The notes under the pieces were generated by a model. It did no database searches, was not told where the DNA came from, and saw nothing but the letters and a program-made list of their open reading frames with translations. A stretch of 64,000 nt of DNA from Macrococcus capreoli. Its GTDB lineage: Bacteria; Bacillota; Bacilli; Staphylococcales; Staphylococcaceae. This document shows positions 1 to 8,895 of this stretch, one piece after another (positions within the stretch are counted from its first letter, which is position 1; the number at the start of each line of letters is the position of its first letter). A program made the translations under genes and the position numbers. The stretch lies in assembly GCF_025628935.1 (NCBI RefSeq), contig NZ_JAOTIS010000004.1, positions 1 to 64,000 of the forward strand, written 5' to 3'.

Positions 1-1
1 T

Positions 2-175
2 AATAACATATTGTTATTACTTTTCTTTACATGTATCACAATAGTTCTATATGATAATGATGTGATTGTTGTGAGAAAGAGTATGAAGAAAGTTGTTATT
101 ATTATGAGTAAACAAATATTGCATGAAAGAGGTAGGCACTTTTGCAACTACAAGACCAACATCCATTTACGTTAA
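2..175 (+). CDS. 3' end of an upstream gene, possible membrane protein
   Basis: The frame is open from the window edge to a TAA at 173-175, about 57 codons, with a Leu/Phe/Ile-rich stretch near its start and a basic tail. If real, it is the C-terminus of a gene that begins outside the window and overlaps the start of the next gene by about 34 bases. The family cannot be recognised from this much sequence, and the open frame could be chance. Confidence 0.3.
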   Translation, partial: NNILLLLFFTCITIVLYDNDVIVVRKSMKKVVIIMSKQILHERGRHFCNYKTNIHLR

Positions 176-1269
176 TGATTATTTTTACTGTAGTTGTAAG
201 TACACTACTTGTATTAATTCACTATATCATTAAGCGAAAACACGTATTAATGCATTGCACGTTGATGATGGTCATATTCTTATTAGCATATGAAGTATTA
301 ACACCTTCCCCGGACGATATTAAACATTTAATCCATGGTGATAATCGAAGTATTGTGTATATGGAAGATGGTCACATACAACAAGCTATTAATGGTGATA
401 AAGCATTACCAATTGCGAGTGTAATGAAAGTATTTATCGCAGTAGAATATGCTGATCAAGTCGTTCATCATCAAATTAATCCGAATGAGCATGTGGTATA
501 CAAAGAGGTATTGCGATATGATTTACCGGATGTCGAAGGTGAAAGTGAGATGCAGAGAACATTCGAATCAGTTTACGGTACGCAACATCTCACGTTAAAT
601 GATGTTGCGAAAGGTATGATTCGATATAGTGCTAATGCGAATACAGACTATTTAATTGATCGGTTAAACATAGACGCTATTAATAACAAAATTAATGCGC
701 TCAAAATGGGTAACCATGAAAGAATAAAGCCTTTAATTGGTGGTATGGTTATGGCGAGTCAGTTAAATAGTGATGCGTTACAACAACGAATAGACGAGGA
801 CGATGTATATCGTCACGTCATACGTGCTAAAGATTTATTTATTACCGGGAAGATTTCAAAGGAAAAAGTATTGAAAGACTTTGATCAACCAAGACAAGTC
901 TATTGGTCTGATCACTTAACACATGCATCTGCTAAAACATACGCGTTACTAATGAACGATATTAATAGTGGTAAATTTGGTGTTGAGCAGACAAAGATAT
1001 TAAGAACATTATTAGAACAAACAAGTGACCAGCATATTCAATCTTTATATCAACACTATGGATATAAGGGCGGTAGTACGCTTAAACTGTTAAATGGTGT
1101 GTACTATACGACTAAGAAAAATGGTCATACACAAGCATTAGCATTTTATTTAAATGATTTAAATCCGTGGGAAATGTATAAAGCACAACGTGCGTTTAAA
1201 TTATTCCGTAATAAAGTGCTGGAAGATAAAGCATATCGTGAATCGTTATTTGAATATCATTCAGAATAA
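142..1269 (+). CDS. Membrane-anchored class A beta-lactamase-like serine hydrolase
   Basis: The 375-residue protein has two N-terminal hydrophobic segments (about residues 10-30 and 38-52) and then an extracytoplasmic domain with the three penicillin-recognising motifs in order: SVMK at 93-96 (nucleophile Ser93, Lys96), SAN at 163-165 and KGG at 308-310. This is the plan of the class A beta-lactamase and DD-peptidase-like superfamily. The membrane anchor and the lack of a canonical Glu166 loop that I can identify make a cell-wall enzyme at least as likely as a resistance enzyme. The start is TTG, chosen for the upstream GAAAGAGG-type ribosome site. A lipoprotein gene follows 39 bases downstream, so co-transcription is likely. 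Confidence 0.75.
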   Translation: MQLQDQHPFTLMIIFTVVVSTLLVLIHYIIKRKHVLMHCTLMMVIFLLAYEVLTPSPDDIKHLIHGDNRSIVYMEDGHIQQAINGDKALPIASVMKVFIAVEYADQVVHHQINPNEHVVYKEVLRYDLPDVEGESEMQRTFESVYGTQHLTLNDVAKGMIRYSANANTDYLIDRLNIDAINNKINALKMGNHERIKPLIGGMVMASQLNSDALQQRIDEDDVYRHVIRAKDLFITGKISKEKVLKDFDQPRQVYWSDHLTHASAKTYALLMNDINSGKFGVEQTKILRTLLEQTSDQHIQSLYQHYGYKGGSTLKLLNGVYYTTKKNGHTQALAFYLNDLNPWEMYKAQRAFKLFRNKVLEDKAYRESLFEYHSE

Positions 1270-1308
1270 GGACGTTGTAATTATTCATAATTAAAGGAGT
1301 GTATCATT

Positions 1309-1683
1309 TTGAAGCGAATAATTGTAATCTTAAGCATGTTGATATTAGCACTTACAGGTTGTGATGATAATACCAAAGAACAAACAGCACCTAAAGAGAA
1401 TGAAGAAGGTGTGAAAAAATATGATTTAGTATACGCAGAAGTATTAAATAATGGTGATGATGAGAGTATGTCTATGGAAGTGGGCTATAAAAATGGGAAT
1501 AAATTAGAATCGAAACGTTACGATACTGAGAATGTTACTGAGCATATTCTTAAAGATGAAAAAGCTAAACCATATGCTTTGATTAAAGAAAAAGAAGTTC
1601 ATATCTTTAGACACCCTTATATCATCTTTGATAATGAAGGTGAATTTGATGCTAAAGTCGACAATAAATCTGTTGTGAAGTAG
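1309..1683 (+). CDS. Small lipoprotein of unknown function
   Basis: The 124-residue product starts with MKR, a hydrophobic stretch and the lipobox LTGC (Cys at about residue 18), so it should be lipidated by Lgt and held on the outer face of the membrane. The mature part is highly charged and rich in Glu, Asp, Lys and Asn. I recognise no domain. A TTG start is preceded by a good AAAGGAGTG ribosome site. It lies between the serine hydrolase and a secreted Ser/His-rich protein, all on one strand with short gaps, so the three probably form one envelope-related operon. Confidence 0.7.
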   Translation: MKRIIVILSMLILALTGCDDNTKEQTAPKENEEGVKKYDLVYAEVLNNGDDESMSMEVGYKNGNKLESKRYDTENVTEHILKDEKAKPYALIKEKEVHIFRHPYIIFDNEGEFDAKVDNKSVVK

Positions 1684-1691
1684 GTGTGCAT

Positions 1692-2243
1692 ATGAAAAGT
1701 ATTAAATCTATCATATGTATGCTGCTCTTGATGTTGATTGTTACACAACCCGCTGAAGCGGGTGGCTCTAGAGGTGGTTCGCATGCTTCACATAGTAGTC
1801 ATAGTAGTAGCCATTCATCAAGTTCAAGGTCTACCCATGCATCAGTGAATGCTTCCAGAATTAATGCAGTCAGCCGAATGAATACAACATCTCGCTTAAA
1901 TAGTACGTCTATAAGAAGCCAGAGTATGAATGCATCTAAAGCAGCCACATTAGCCAGACCGATGCGAATTAACTTTAAAGACCCGGTGAAATATCGCACA
2001 GCCCATAATCAGTATGTAAATAATCAAATCTTTTATGGTGTTTACTATGGTAATGCCCATAGCGTTTATCACCAGAAGAACATTATTAAGCAGCAATTGT
2101 TGCGTGAACAAGCCTATACGATTGAAGTACAGCATAACGGCGTTAGAAGATTATATGTTGTATCAAAAGAAGTGTATGACGCTGTAAATAAAGGAGATAC
2201 TGTTCATATTAAGAACGGAGTCGTTTCTGTGAAAGCTAAGTAA
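1692..2243 (+). CDS. Secreted Ser/His-rich protein
   Basis: This about 183-residue protein has a clear signal peptide (Lys-rich start, Ile/Met/Leu core, AEA-type cleavage region near residue 24), followed by a low-complexity Ser/His/Gly tract (about residues 27-50) and an Asn/Ser/Arg-rich segment. The C-terminal half looks folded, with Tyr, Val and Lys. The His-rich tract could bind metal, but that is inference. ATG at 1692 is favoured over the in-frame GTG at 1686 because the AGGTG site at 1682-1686 is then correctly spaced. It ends just before a strong terminator. Confidence 0.65.
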   Translation: MKSIKSIICMLLLMLIVTQPAEAGGSRGGSHASHSSHSSSHSSSSRSTHASVNASRINAVSRMNTTSRLNSTSIRSQSMNASKAATLARPMRINFKDPVKYRTAHNQYVNNQIFYGVYYGNAHSVYHQKNIIKQQLLREQAYTIEVQHNGVRRLYVVSKEVYDAVNKGDTVHIKNGVVSVKAK

Positions 2244-2292
2244 ATGGTATGCATAATATTATGATTTTATATTATAAATATACCCATTAATG

Positions 2293-2341
2293 TATAAAGT
2301 TTAAGAGAATGAAAAATATCTCTTAAACTTTATATTTTTTG
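2293..2341 (+). terminator. Intrinsic terminator after the envelope operon
   Basis: A 16-bp perfect stem (2293-2308 with 2319-2334) encloses a 10-base loop and is followed by a T run at 2335-2340. It separates the hydrolase/lipoprotein operon from brnQ. Confidence 0.85.
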
Positions 2342-2370
2342 TACACAGCCCGTTATATCAATGCTATAAT
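2342..2370 (+). promoter_or_regulatory. Probable sigma-A promoter of brnQ
   Basis: A perfect -10 box TATAAT lies at 2365-2370, with a weak TACACA at 2342-2347 placed 17 bases upstream. The distance to the brnQ start is about 60 bases. Confidence 0.5.
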
Positions 2371-2429
2371 GTAAAAATCTCATAAGTTTATTGAAATTTC
2401 AAACAATTAAAAATGAAGGAGGAAATACG

Positions 2430-3782
2430 ATGGAGATGGAGAAAAAACTCTCACTGAAAGAAAATTTATTTATCGGTTCTATGTTATTCGGATTGTTCTT
2501 TGGAGCTGGAAACTTAATTTTTCCAATTCACTTCGGACAAACAAGTGGGTCAAATGTCTTTATTACAAATTTAGGGTTTTTAATCACAGCAATTGGATTA
2601 CCGTTCTTAGGCATCATCGCTATCGGTATTTCCAAAACAAATGGTTTATTCGAAGTGGCTTCACGTGTAAATAAGTCTTATGCATACTTTTTCACGATTG
2701 CATTATATTTAGTGATCGGTCCGTTATTTGCATTACCGAGACTTGCAACGACATCATTTGAAATTGCGTTTACACCGTTTATCGCTAAAGAAAGTGTAAG
2801 GTTATATTTATTTATTTTTAGTTTATTATTCTTTGTGGTGGCGTGGTTCTTTGCAAGAAAGCCGTCAAAGATTTTAGATTATATTGGAAAGTTTTTGAAT
2901 CCGTTATTTTTATTCTTATTAGGTGTATTATTCTTATTAGCATTTATTAAACCAATGGGTGGGTTAGACGCACCTATACAGCCAGATTATCAGAAAGGTG
3001 CTTTGCTCAAAGGTTTCATCGATGGCTATAATACGTTAGATGCATTGGCATCATTAGCTTTCGGTATTATCATTGTAACGACAATCAAGAAGATGGGCAT
3101 TACGAGTCCGAATCAAATTGCGAAAGAGACAATTAAATCTGGATTTATTAGTGTGTTATTGATGGCATTGATCTATACATTGCTTGCTGTTATGGGGACA
3201 ATGAGTTTAGGTCAATTTAAAGTGAGTGAGAATGGGGGTATTGCACTTGCACAAGTCGCGCAATATTACCTGGGGAATTACGGTATTATCTTATTATCAC
3301 TCATCATTATCGTTGCATGTTTAAAGACGGCGATTGGTTTAATTACAGCATTCTCTGAAACGTTTAATGAGTTATTTCCGAAGCGTAGTTATTTAATGAT
3401 TGCGACAATCGTAAGTATCGTTTCATTTACGTTAGCAAACGTCGGATTAACAAAGATTATTGAATACTCAATTCCTGTATTAATGTTCTTATATCCTTTG
3501 GCAATAACATTAATTTTATTAACGCTAGTAAGTGGTCTGTTCAACAATTCTAAAACAGTATACCAATGGACAACATTTGTAACGATGATTGCTGCACTTA
3601 TCGATGGTGTGAAAGCAAGCCCGGCATTCCTTTCACAATCAGGATTTGGAAAAGGTCTCGCTTCATTCGGGGAAAAGTATTTACCATTCTCTGATATTGG
3701 TATGGCTTGGGTATTGCCGGCATTGATTGGGTTTGTGATTGGATTTGTTTTGTACAAATTAAAGAAACCTGTTAGAATATAA
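2430..3782 (+). CDS. brnQ: Branched-chain amino acid:cation symporter
   Basis: The 450-residue integral membrane protein has about 12 hydrophobic segments and the LIVCS-family N-terminal signature ([22 protein letters not shown]). Members import Leu, Ile and Val with Na+ or H+. The length matches the family. ATG at 2430 is preceded by AAGGAGGA and is preferred over the upstream in-frame codon at 2391. The gene has its own promoter and no neighbour in the same operon. Staphylococci carry several BrnQ paralogues, so the exact substrate preference cannot be read from sequence alone. Confidence 0.9.
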   Translation: MEMEKKLSLKENLFIGSMLFGLFFGAGNLIFPIHFGQTSGSNVFITNLGFLITAIGLPFLGIIAIGISKTNGLFEVASRVNKSYAYFFTIALYLVIGPLFALPRLATTSFEIAFTPFIAKESVRLYLFIFSLLFFVVAWFFARKPSKILDYIGKFLNPLFLFLLGVLFLLAFIKPMGGLDAPIQPDYQKGALLKGFIDGYNTLDALASLAFGIIIVTTIKKMGITSPNQIAKETIKSGFISVLLMALIYTLLAVMGTMSLGQFKVSENGGIALAQVAQYYLGNYGIILLSLIIIVACLKTAIGLITAFSETFNELFPKRSYLMIATIVSIVSFTLANVGLTKIIEYSIPVLMFLYPLAITLILLTLVSGLFNNSKTVYQWTTFVTMIAALIDGVKASPAFLSQSGFGKGLASFGEKYLPFSDIGMAWVLPALIGFVIGFVLYKLKKPVRI

Positions 3783-3790
3783 ACAAATAT

Positions 3791-3967
3791 TAAAGGAGGC
3801 ATCAATATTTAGAGATGATCATTCGATAATGAAAACGCGCAAACTAAATTGCACAACGTTTGAGTTATCGGGATGAGTCTGTCTACATATTGTATGCCTA
3901 TCGTATATAGGCTTATTTTGTGTATCCCAAACGTTGTGTGGGATACATTTTTTTATGGGGTGAGTCT
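3791..3967 (+). promoter_or_regulatory. Transcription attenuator leader of the ABC-F gene
   Basis: The leader holds two mutually exclusive folds. The terminator is TGTATCCC (3921-3928) pairing with GGGATACA (3940-3947), with a T run at 3948-3954 just before the ribosome site. Upstream, CACAACGTTTG at 3852-3862 is an exact 11-base complement of 3928-3938, which is the terminator loop plus the end of its left arm; that pairing would prevent termination. A small hairpin GCCTAT/ATAGGC (3896-3912) lies between. A strong AAAGGAGG at 3792-3799 has no ATG at normal distance. Antibiotic-induced antitermination of this kind is established for ABC-F resistance genes; its use here is inference. Confidence 0.65.
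3829..3876 (+). CDS. Possible leader peptide of the ABC-F attenuator
   Basis: ATG at 3829 opens a 15-codon frame (MKTRKLNCTTFELSG) whose 3' half covers the antiterminator arm at 3852-3862, so a stalled ribosome there would change the fold. The same frame is open back to an ATA at 3805, which sits 6 bases after the AAAGGAGG site and could be a rare start codon. A four-residue frame MIIR also starts at 3815. Which frame is translated cannot be decided from sequence. Confidence 0.3.
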   Translation: MKTRKLNCTTFELSG

Positions 3968-5569
3968 ATGAGATTAAACAGAACAGATATTTATGCAGGA
4001 GAGAAGTTATTATTTGAAGATTTACACTTTGAAATAGAACAAGGGCGTCATGTTGTATTACTAGGAAATAATGGGATAGGTAAGACGACAATACTAAACA
4101 AACTCATGCAGCAAGATAATGAAATTGGACTACTGGAACAACAAATCAGTGTAACTAATATTAAAGATCATACAGTTATGACAGTACTCGATTATATTAT
4201 GCAAGGTAGAGGGGATTTATATGGCTTAAAGCAGAAGTTATATACTGATATGGATGCAATGAGTGAGTACTTAGACAAAGACGGATTTACATTTGAGTCT
4301 GAAATTATTACGATGATACAGAAGTTCAATCTTTCAGAAAGTGATGCGGACAGAAATATAGTGACTTTATCAGGAGGAGAACAGACAAAGATTTCTTTAA
4401 TACGTTTAATATTATCAGGCAAGACGAAGTTTATCTTTGATGAACCAACGAATCATATTGATGATGAAACGAAACAATGGCTCATGAAGTGGATGCAACA
4501 TAACGATTTCACGATTCTTTATGCGAGTCATGATAGAGCTTTTATTAATGAAACAGCTGATTATATATTAGAATTAACACGTGATGGACTGAGAAAGTTT
4601 CACATGAAATACGATGACTATAAAGCACAAATTGATTTAGAAGAGAAGACAAATACGGCGCTTGTTGAGAAAGAACAGAAAGAAAAGAAACGTATGAAGC
4701 AAATGATTCAAGAGATGAAAGAATGGCATCATGAAATGAATCATAAAGCAGGAGTACGTGATCCTTCTGAACAAAAGAAACTGGCTAAAATGGCGAAGCG
4801 CATGAAGGCACGAGAATCCAGAATGAATCATGAGATGGCGAACTTTCAAGGAAAAGTAGAGAAAGCTGTGCGTACTGAATATGATATAGAGACAAGCGAA
4901 ATTAATAACAAATATATATTGCAGTGCATTGATGTCAGTCATACATTTCAAGAAACATTGTTTAAATACGTTTCATTTTCATTAGAACAAGGTGAAGTCG
5001 TTCAAATTCATGGGAAGAATGGTTCTGGTAAATCAACGTTACTCAAATTAATACTAGGGGAAATACCGCTCCAACACGGAGAAATAAAAATGCCGTCAAC
5101 ACTTGAAATAGGATACTTCTCTCAAAAGCTTGAGAACTTAACATTAACCAACACAGTGCTTGAAGAAATTACGACACTGGATATTGATGTGACGCAAGCA
5201 CGCACAATACTCGCAGCATTTCGATTTGATGCATCACGAATGGATGATTATGTTCAGGATTTATCGATGGGAGAGAAATGCCGACTATCTTTTGTGAAAC
5301 TCTATTTTTCAAAAGCACATTTACTTATCTTAGATGAACCGACGAACTACTTTGATATTGAAATGCAGGACGTTATTAGTAATTTAATTCAACAATATAA
5401 AGGGACAGTATTATTTGTCAGCCACGATAAATATTTTAGTGACATGATTAAAACACGTACGTTGACCATTCAAGATAAACAATTAATAGATTCTAAGACG
5501 ACAGTTGAGCAAACGATAGATACCGAAACTTTGAAACAACAGTTACAAAGTATAGATGAGTTGGAGTAA
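3968..5569 (+). CDS. ABC-F family ATPase, probable ribosome protection factor
   Basis: The 533-residue soluble protein has two ABC domains and no membrane segment. Domain 1 has Walker A GNNGIGKTT (residues 33-41), signature LSGGEQ and Walker B IFDEPTNHID; a basic, Met/Lys/Glu-rich linker follows; domain 2 has GKNGSGKST, LSMGEK and LILDEPTNYFD. Members bind the ribosomal E site; one branch displaces macrolides, lincosamides, streptogramins or pleuromutilins. The attenuator leader favours that branch, but I cannot assign it to a named resistance gene, and a housekeeping translation factor remains possible. ATG at 3968 follows GGGGTGAG; an in-frame ATG at 3920 would lie inside the terminator. 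Confidence 0.8.
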   Translation: MRLNRTDIYAGEKLLFEDLHFEIEQGRHVVLLGNNGIGKTTILNKLMQQDNEIGLLEQQISVTNIKDHTVMTVLDYIMQGRGDLYGLKQKLYTDMDAMSEYLDKDGFTFESEIITMIQKFNLSESDADRNIVTLSGGEQTKISLIRLILSGKTKFIFDEPTNHIDDETKQWLMKWMQHNDFTILYASHDRAFINETADYILELTRDGLRKFHMKYDDYKAQIDLEEKTNTALVEKEQKEKKRMKQMIQEMKEWHHEMNHKAGVRDPSEQKKLAKMAKRMKARESRMNHEMANFQGKVEKAVRTEYDIETSEINNKYILQCIDVSHTFQETLFKYVSFSLEQGEVVQIHGKNGSGKSTLLKLILGEIPLQHGEIKMPSTLEIGYFSQKLENLTLTNTVLEEITTLDIDVTQARTILAAFRFDASRMDDYVQDLSMGEKCRLSFVKLYFSKAHLLILDEPTNYFDIEMQDVISNLIQQYKGTVLFVSHDKYFSDMIKTRTLTIQDKQLIDSKTTVEQTIDTETLKQQLQSIDELE

Positions 5570-5573
5570 TAAT

Positions 5574-5615
5574 ATGAGGTTGCGATATCTACAACATATC
5601 GCAACCTCATTTTTT
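5574..5615. terminator. Bidirectional terminator between convergent genes
   Basis: A 15-bp perfect stem (5574-5588 with 5596-5610) has a T run on the right; the left side serves the converging dioxygenase gene on the minus strand, whose stop codon lies at 5614-5616. Confidence 0.85.
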
Positions 5616-6567
5616 ATGATAAACGCGCTTCAATCTCAGCTCGTTTTGGTTCTAAGTATTCAGGTAACACAAGGGGTATCGCATTAAAGTCTTTGCTTTC
5701 TTTGTTCGGTTGTTCGGGTTTCGCACCTTCCATCGTCGCAACTTCAATTAATATATTATTCGGGTCTCTATAATATAAAGACTGGAAGAATTCACGATTC
5801 TTAATACGGGAATTTAAGATATTTCTATTATTCAAATCTTCTTCAAGTTGTTGCAATGCATTTAAGCTTTTAGCTGACATTGCAACGTGATGAATTGATC
5901 CGATTCCTGAGATACTATCTTGTGATGTATTGTCATGAATGACGTGGATTTCATGATGATCTTTATTATTCTGATTAGACATAATCGTTACTTGAAGCTT
6001 TGTATCAAAGAGTTGCGTCTTACCAGCGATTTCAAAGTCAAAGTAGCGGTTAATTTCTTTTACAGTCGCTTCGCTGAATCGTGTTCTTACATGGACTGAA
6101 TCTAATGCGATAATACGATGTGCTTCTGGGATATCTGTATGAACGGGTATCGCATAGCTACTTAAATCTTCATCCTCATGCATCACAACAAGTCCTAGAT
6201 TTGTATCATCAGGTCCTTCGAATCTAACGATGTCTCTACCTGCATAGTGTTCCAATCCATAATGGCATACACCAAATTCATCAAAGCGTTGCATAAAGTA
6301 TTTGAGAGTGTCTGTAGATTGTACTTTAAATACTAATCGATCAATATCGTTTGTACCAAACTGTTTATCAATGCCTTCTGTAATTTCAAAGATAGTTACT
6401 TCCGTTCCAGGCCTCCCTGTCTTATCTCCAAAGAATAAATGATACATTCTGTTATCATCTTGATTTACTGTTTTCATGAGTAAGTCTAATCCGAGAATAT
6501 TTCGATAGAATTCAAATGCATTTTTACCGTTACGATTAACAATCGATACATGGTGGATAATCGTCAT
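5614..6567 (-). CDS. VOC-family ring-cleaving dioxygenase (MhqE/MhqO-like paralogue)
   Basis: The 317-residue protein contains two vicinal-oxygen-chelate modules. The first starts IIHHVSIVNRNGKNAFEFY, the second near residue 220 with IHHVAMSAKS, so the metal-binding His of each beta-alpha-beta-beta-beta unit can be seen. Members open the ring of hydroquinones or catechols using Fe2+ or Mn2+. It is divergent from a second, clearly paralogous dioxygenase at 6737, and they share the 6568-6736 control region. The start is ATG at 6567 after AAAAGGTGAG; the upstream in-frame GTG lies inside that ribosome site. Confidence 0.8.
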   Translation of the reverse strand: MTIIHHVSIVNRNGKNAFEFYRNILGLDLLMKTVNQDDNRMYHLFFGDKTGRPGTEVTIFEITEGIDKQFGTNDIDRLVFKVQSTDTLKYFMQRFDEFGVCHYGLEHYAGRDIVRFEGPDDTNLGLVVMHEDEDLSSYAIPVHTDIPEAHRIIALDSVHVRTRFSEATVKEINRYFDFEIAGKTQLFDTKLQVTIMSNQNNKDHHEIHVIHDNTSQDSISGIGSIHHVAMSAKSLNALQQLEEDLNNRNILNSRIKNREFFQSLYYRDPNNILIEVATMEGAKPEQPNKESKDFNAIPLVLPEYLEPKRAEIEARLS

Positions 6568-6664
6568 TGCGCTCACCTTTTTCTTTTAGTTTATTAAGCT
6601 TATTATGACGTTAAACATAAAGTGTTGCAAAATATAAAATTAAAGAGTATATTAATTGTACCAA

Positions 6665-6680
6665 GTATAATAATTATATC
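6665..6680. promoter_or_regulatory. Candidate QsrR/YodB-type operator
   Basis: GTATAATAATTATATC fits GTATA-N5-TATAY, close to the GTATA-N5-TATAC box known for the quinone sensor QsrR of Staphylococcus aureus. The 17-base core TATAATAATTATATCGA recurs exactly in front of azoR (56122-56138) and a related box lies before the DoxX gene (49642-49657). Position 6666-6671 can also act as a -10 box. Confidence 0.55.
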
Positions 6681-6736
6681 GATGATGAAAAGATATTGAG
6701 TATCGGATAATTATTAAAGAAGAGGAGTGAATCATT

Positions 6737-7705
6737 ATGAACGAAATTAAACAATTAACAGGTATCCATCACGTAACAGCAATCACAAGTAGCGCGGAGA
6801 AAATCTATGACTTCTTTAATGAAGTGTTAGGGATGAGACTTGTAAAGAAAACAGTCAATCAAGATGATATCAACACATATCATTTATTCTTTGCAGATGA
6901 CGAAGGTAACGCTGGAACGGATATGACGTTCTTCGACTTTAAAGGTGTTTCGAAAGGTCAACATGGTACAAATGAAATTGCAAGAACATCATTTAGAGTG
7001 CCAAATGATAAAGCAGTTGAATATTTCTTAGAAAGATTTGAAACGTTTAACGTGAAACATGACGGTATTCAAGAGATGTTTGGTAGAAAAATCTTACCTT
7101 TCGAAGACTTTGATGGACAATTATATCAAATTATTTCAGATGAGAACGATCATGGTGTAGCACCAGGTGTAGCGTGGAAGAATGGTCCTGTACCTGAAGA
7201 ATACGGAATTTACGGATTAGGACCAGTGTTTATTACAGTTAATCAATTTACAGCGTTTAAATCAGCGTTTGAAACGGTTTACTTATTTAAAGAAACGCAA
7301 GCTGAAGGGAACTATCATTTATTTGAAACAGGTGAAGGTGGTAACGGTGCGTCAGTGATTATCGTGGACGACACAAACAGTACAACAGCATATCAAGGAT
7401 TCGGTACGATTCACCATGTGGCTTTCCGAGTGCCTGATGAAGCAGAACTGAGAGCGTGGATTGAACGTTTAGAATCTTATAACTTACCAAACTCAGGATT
7501 TGTCGATCGTTTCTTCTTCAAATCATTATATGCTAGACTTGCAATGCCGATTCTATTTGAAATCGCGACAGACGGCCCTGGATTTATGGGGGATGAACCT
7601 TATGAAACTTTAGGTGAGAAATTATCATTACCACCATTCTTAGAAGGACAACGTGAGCATATTGAATCTGTTGTAAGACATATCGATACAGTAAGAAGTA
7701 AATAA
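6737..7705 (+). CDS. mhqE: VOC-family ring-cleaving dioxygenase MhqE-like
   Basis: The 322-residue protein has two VOC modules (GIHHVTAITSS at residue 9 and TIHHVAFRVPD near 228), matching the ring-cleaving dioxygenase family that includes MhqE/MhqO. These detoxify methylhydroquinone and other quinone-type electrophiles. It is followed 18 bases later by an MhqD-type hydrolase; the mhqE-mhqD order is known from the mhqRED operon of staphylococci, but no MarR-type mhqR is adjacent here. The start has a strong GAAGAGGAGTG site. The upstream GTATA-N5-TATAT box suggests control by a thiol-based MarR/DUF24 repressor. Confidence 0.82.
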   Translation: MNEIKQLTGIHHVTAITSSAEKIYDFFNEVLGMRLVKKTVNQDDINTYHLFFADDEGNAGTDMTFFDFKGVSKGQHGTNEIARTSFRVPNDKAVEYFLERFETFNVKHDGIQEMFGRKILPFEDFDGQLYQIISDENDHGVAPGVAWKNGPVPEEYGIYGLGPVFITVNQFTAFKSAFETVYLFKETQAEGNYHLFETGEGGNGASVIIVDDTNSTTAYQGFGTIHHVAFRVPDEAELRAWIERLESYNLPNSGFVDRFFFKSLYARLAMPILFEIATDGPGFMGDEPYETLGEKLSLPPFLEGQREHIESVVRHIDTVRSK

Positions 7706-7723
7706 AACGAATGGAGGTCTATC

Positions 7724-8293
7724 ATGAACTACTTTTATCAAAAGAATGACGCAAACGAATTAGTCGTATTGTTCCACGGGACAGGTGGCAATGAATATCA
7801 ATTATTAGGATTAGCAGGAGCATTATTTCCTGGTGCTGATGTATTAAGCTTTGAAGGAGATAGTGGTAGCTCGATGAGTCGCCGTTTCTTCCCACCTTTA
7901 GTCAATGGTGAGATGGATCGTAATGCATATAATGATGCAGTAGGACGTGTGACAGAAGTACTCAACGGATTGGATTTAAATTATGACAAGATCACTTTCC
8001 TAGGTTATTCAAATGGCGCGAACTTTATCGTTGGATTCTTAGAGAATGGCTTTGAAATGGATGCGGCAGTATTAATGCATCCGTCAGATTTGAAATATGA
8101 TGTAACAAACGCGAAACGTGATACGAAAGTGTATATCACTGCAGGTGCAAATGATTATATGGTCCCACCAGGCCAAGCAAAGCAATTAGAACTACAGTTT
8201 AAATCAGCATTTGATGATGTGAATTTTATGCTGTTTGATGGTGGGCATGAGATTACTCAGAAAGAATTGGATGAATTAAAAAGAGTGTTGTAG
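7724..8293 (+). CDS. mhqD: Alpha/beta hydrolase MhqD-like (carboxylesterase/phospholipase family)
   Basis: The 189-residue alpha/beta hydrolase has an HGTGG oxyanion region at 18-22, nucleophile Ser96 in GYSNG (94-98), acid Asp144 in GANDYMVPP and His175 in GGHEIT. Length and motifs match the carboxylesterase/phospholipase family that includes MhqD. Members are induced with MhqE by quinones and electrophiles; their natural substrate is unclear. It sits directly behind the dioxygenase with its own TGGAGG site and should be co-transcribed. Confidence 0.82.
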   Translation: MNYFYQKNDANELVVLFHGTGGNEYQLLGLAGALFPGADVLSFEGDSGSSMSRRFFPPLVNGEMDRNAYNDAVGRVTEVLNGLDLNYDKITFLGYSNGANFIVGFLENGFEMDAAVLMHPSDLKYDVTNAKRDTKVYITAGANDYMVPPGQAKQLELQFKSAFDDVNFMLFDGGHEITQKELDELKRVL

Positions 8294-8316
8294 TCAAATC
8301 ACTTTATTGTTGTAAT

Positions 8317-8346
8317 TTGTTATCCTGTTCTAAAAAGGTTTATAAT
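8317..8346 (+). promoter_or_regulatory. Sigma-A promoter of the LURP-one-like gene
   Basis: TTGTTA (8317-8322) and TATAAT (8341-8346) are separated by 18 bases and lie about 35 bases before the start codon. Confidence 0.6.
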
Positions 8347-8380
8347 GTAAGTAAATATTTGGAATGGGAGCTGTAAAGTA

Positions 8381-8884
8381 ATGAGACTTTATGCAAAGAA
8401 AAAGATTTTATCCTGGACGCAAGATTTTTCAATTATGAATGAACGTGATGAAGTAGTTTACACAGCTAAAGGACAGTTTGATTTATTAGGTAGAAGAAAG
8501 CTGAGAATTCTTGATGGAAATGGCAATGAATTAGCATTTATTAAACAACGTGTAGCAGCGTTTTCTACAACAATGGATGTACTGGTAAATGGTTATGAAA
8601 CGATGACGATTCGTAAGAAAATGTTGTCATTTAGACCGACGTTCATCATTCAAGGTGAGGACTGGATTGTACGTGGTAATTTTCTAAATTACGAGTATGT
8701 AATTGAAGACGGTAATGGCAGACTTGTTGCTGAAATCAGTAAAAAATTCTTCTCATGGACAGATACATTCGGTATTGATATTATTGATGACCGTGCTAAT
8801 GTTGCACATGTGATTGCTGTAGTGATGGCGATTCATACGGATATGCAAACTAGCAGTACAGCTGCGGCGTCGGCAAACTTTTAA
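8381..8884 (+). CDS. LURP-one-related / scramblase-like fold protein
   Basis: The 167-residue protein starts RLYAKKKILSWTQDFSIMNE and shows the repeated pattern of beta-strands with YEVxxGKLLS-like turns typical of the LURP-one-related (LOR, Tubby-like) family: DLLGRRKLRILDGNG, MLSFRPTFIIQG, NFLNYEYVIEDGNG, ISKKFFSWTDTFGIDI. Bacterial members such as YxjI are uncharacterised. It has no signal peptide or membrane helix. It has its own promoter and ends at a strong hairpin, so it is monocistronic. Confidence 0.75.
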   Translation: MRLYAKKKILSWTQDFSIMNERDEVVYTAKGQFDLLGRRKLRILDGNGNELAFIKQRVAAFSTTMDVLVNGYETMTIRKKMLSFRPTFIIQGEDWIVRGNFLNYEYVIEDGNGRLVAEISKKFFSWTDTFGIDIIDDRANVAHVIAVVMAIHTDMQTSSTAAASANF

Positions 8885-8895
8885 TGAATATAATG

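Noticed and set aside
3389-3805. 138-codon frame opposite the end of brnQ
   Set aside because: Antisense shadow of BrnQ helices; no support from a start site or family.
3807-3812. A start-stop minimal ORF (ATT-TAG) after the strong AAAGGAGG
   Set aside because: Initiation at ATT is too rare to claim from sequence; noted only as one option for the leader.
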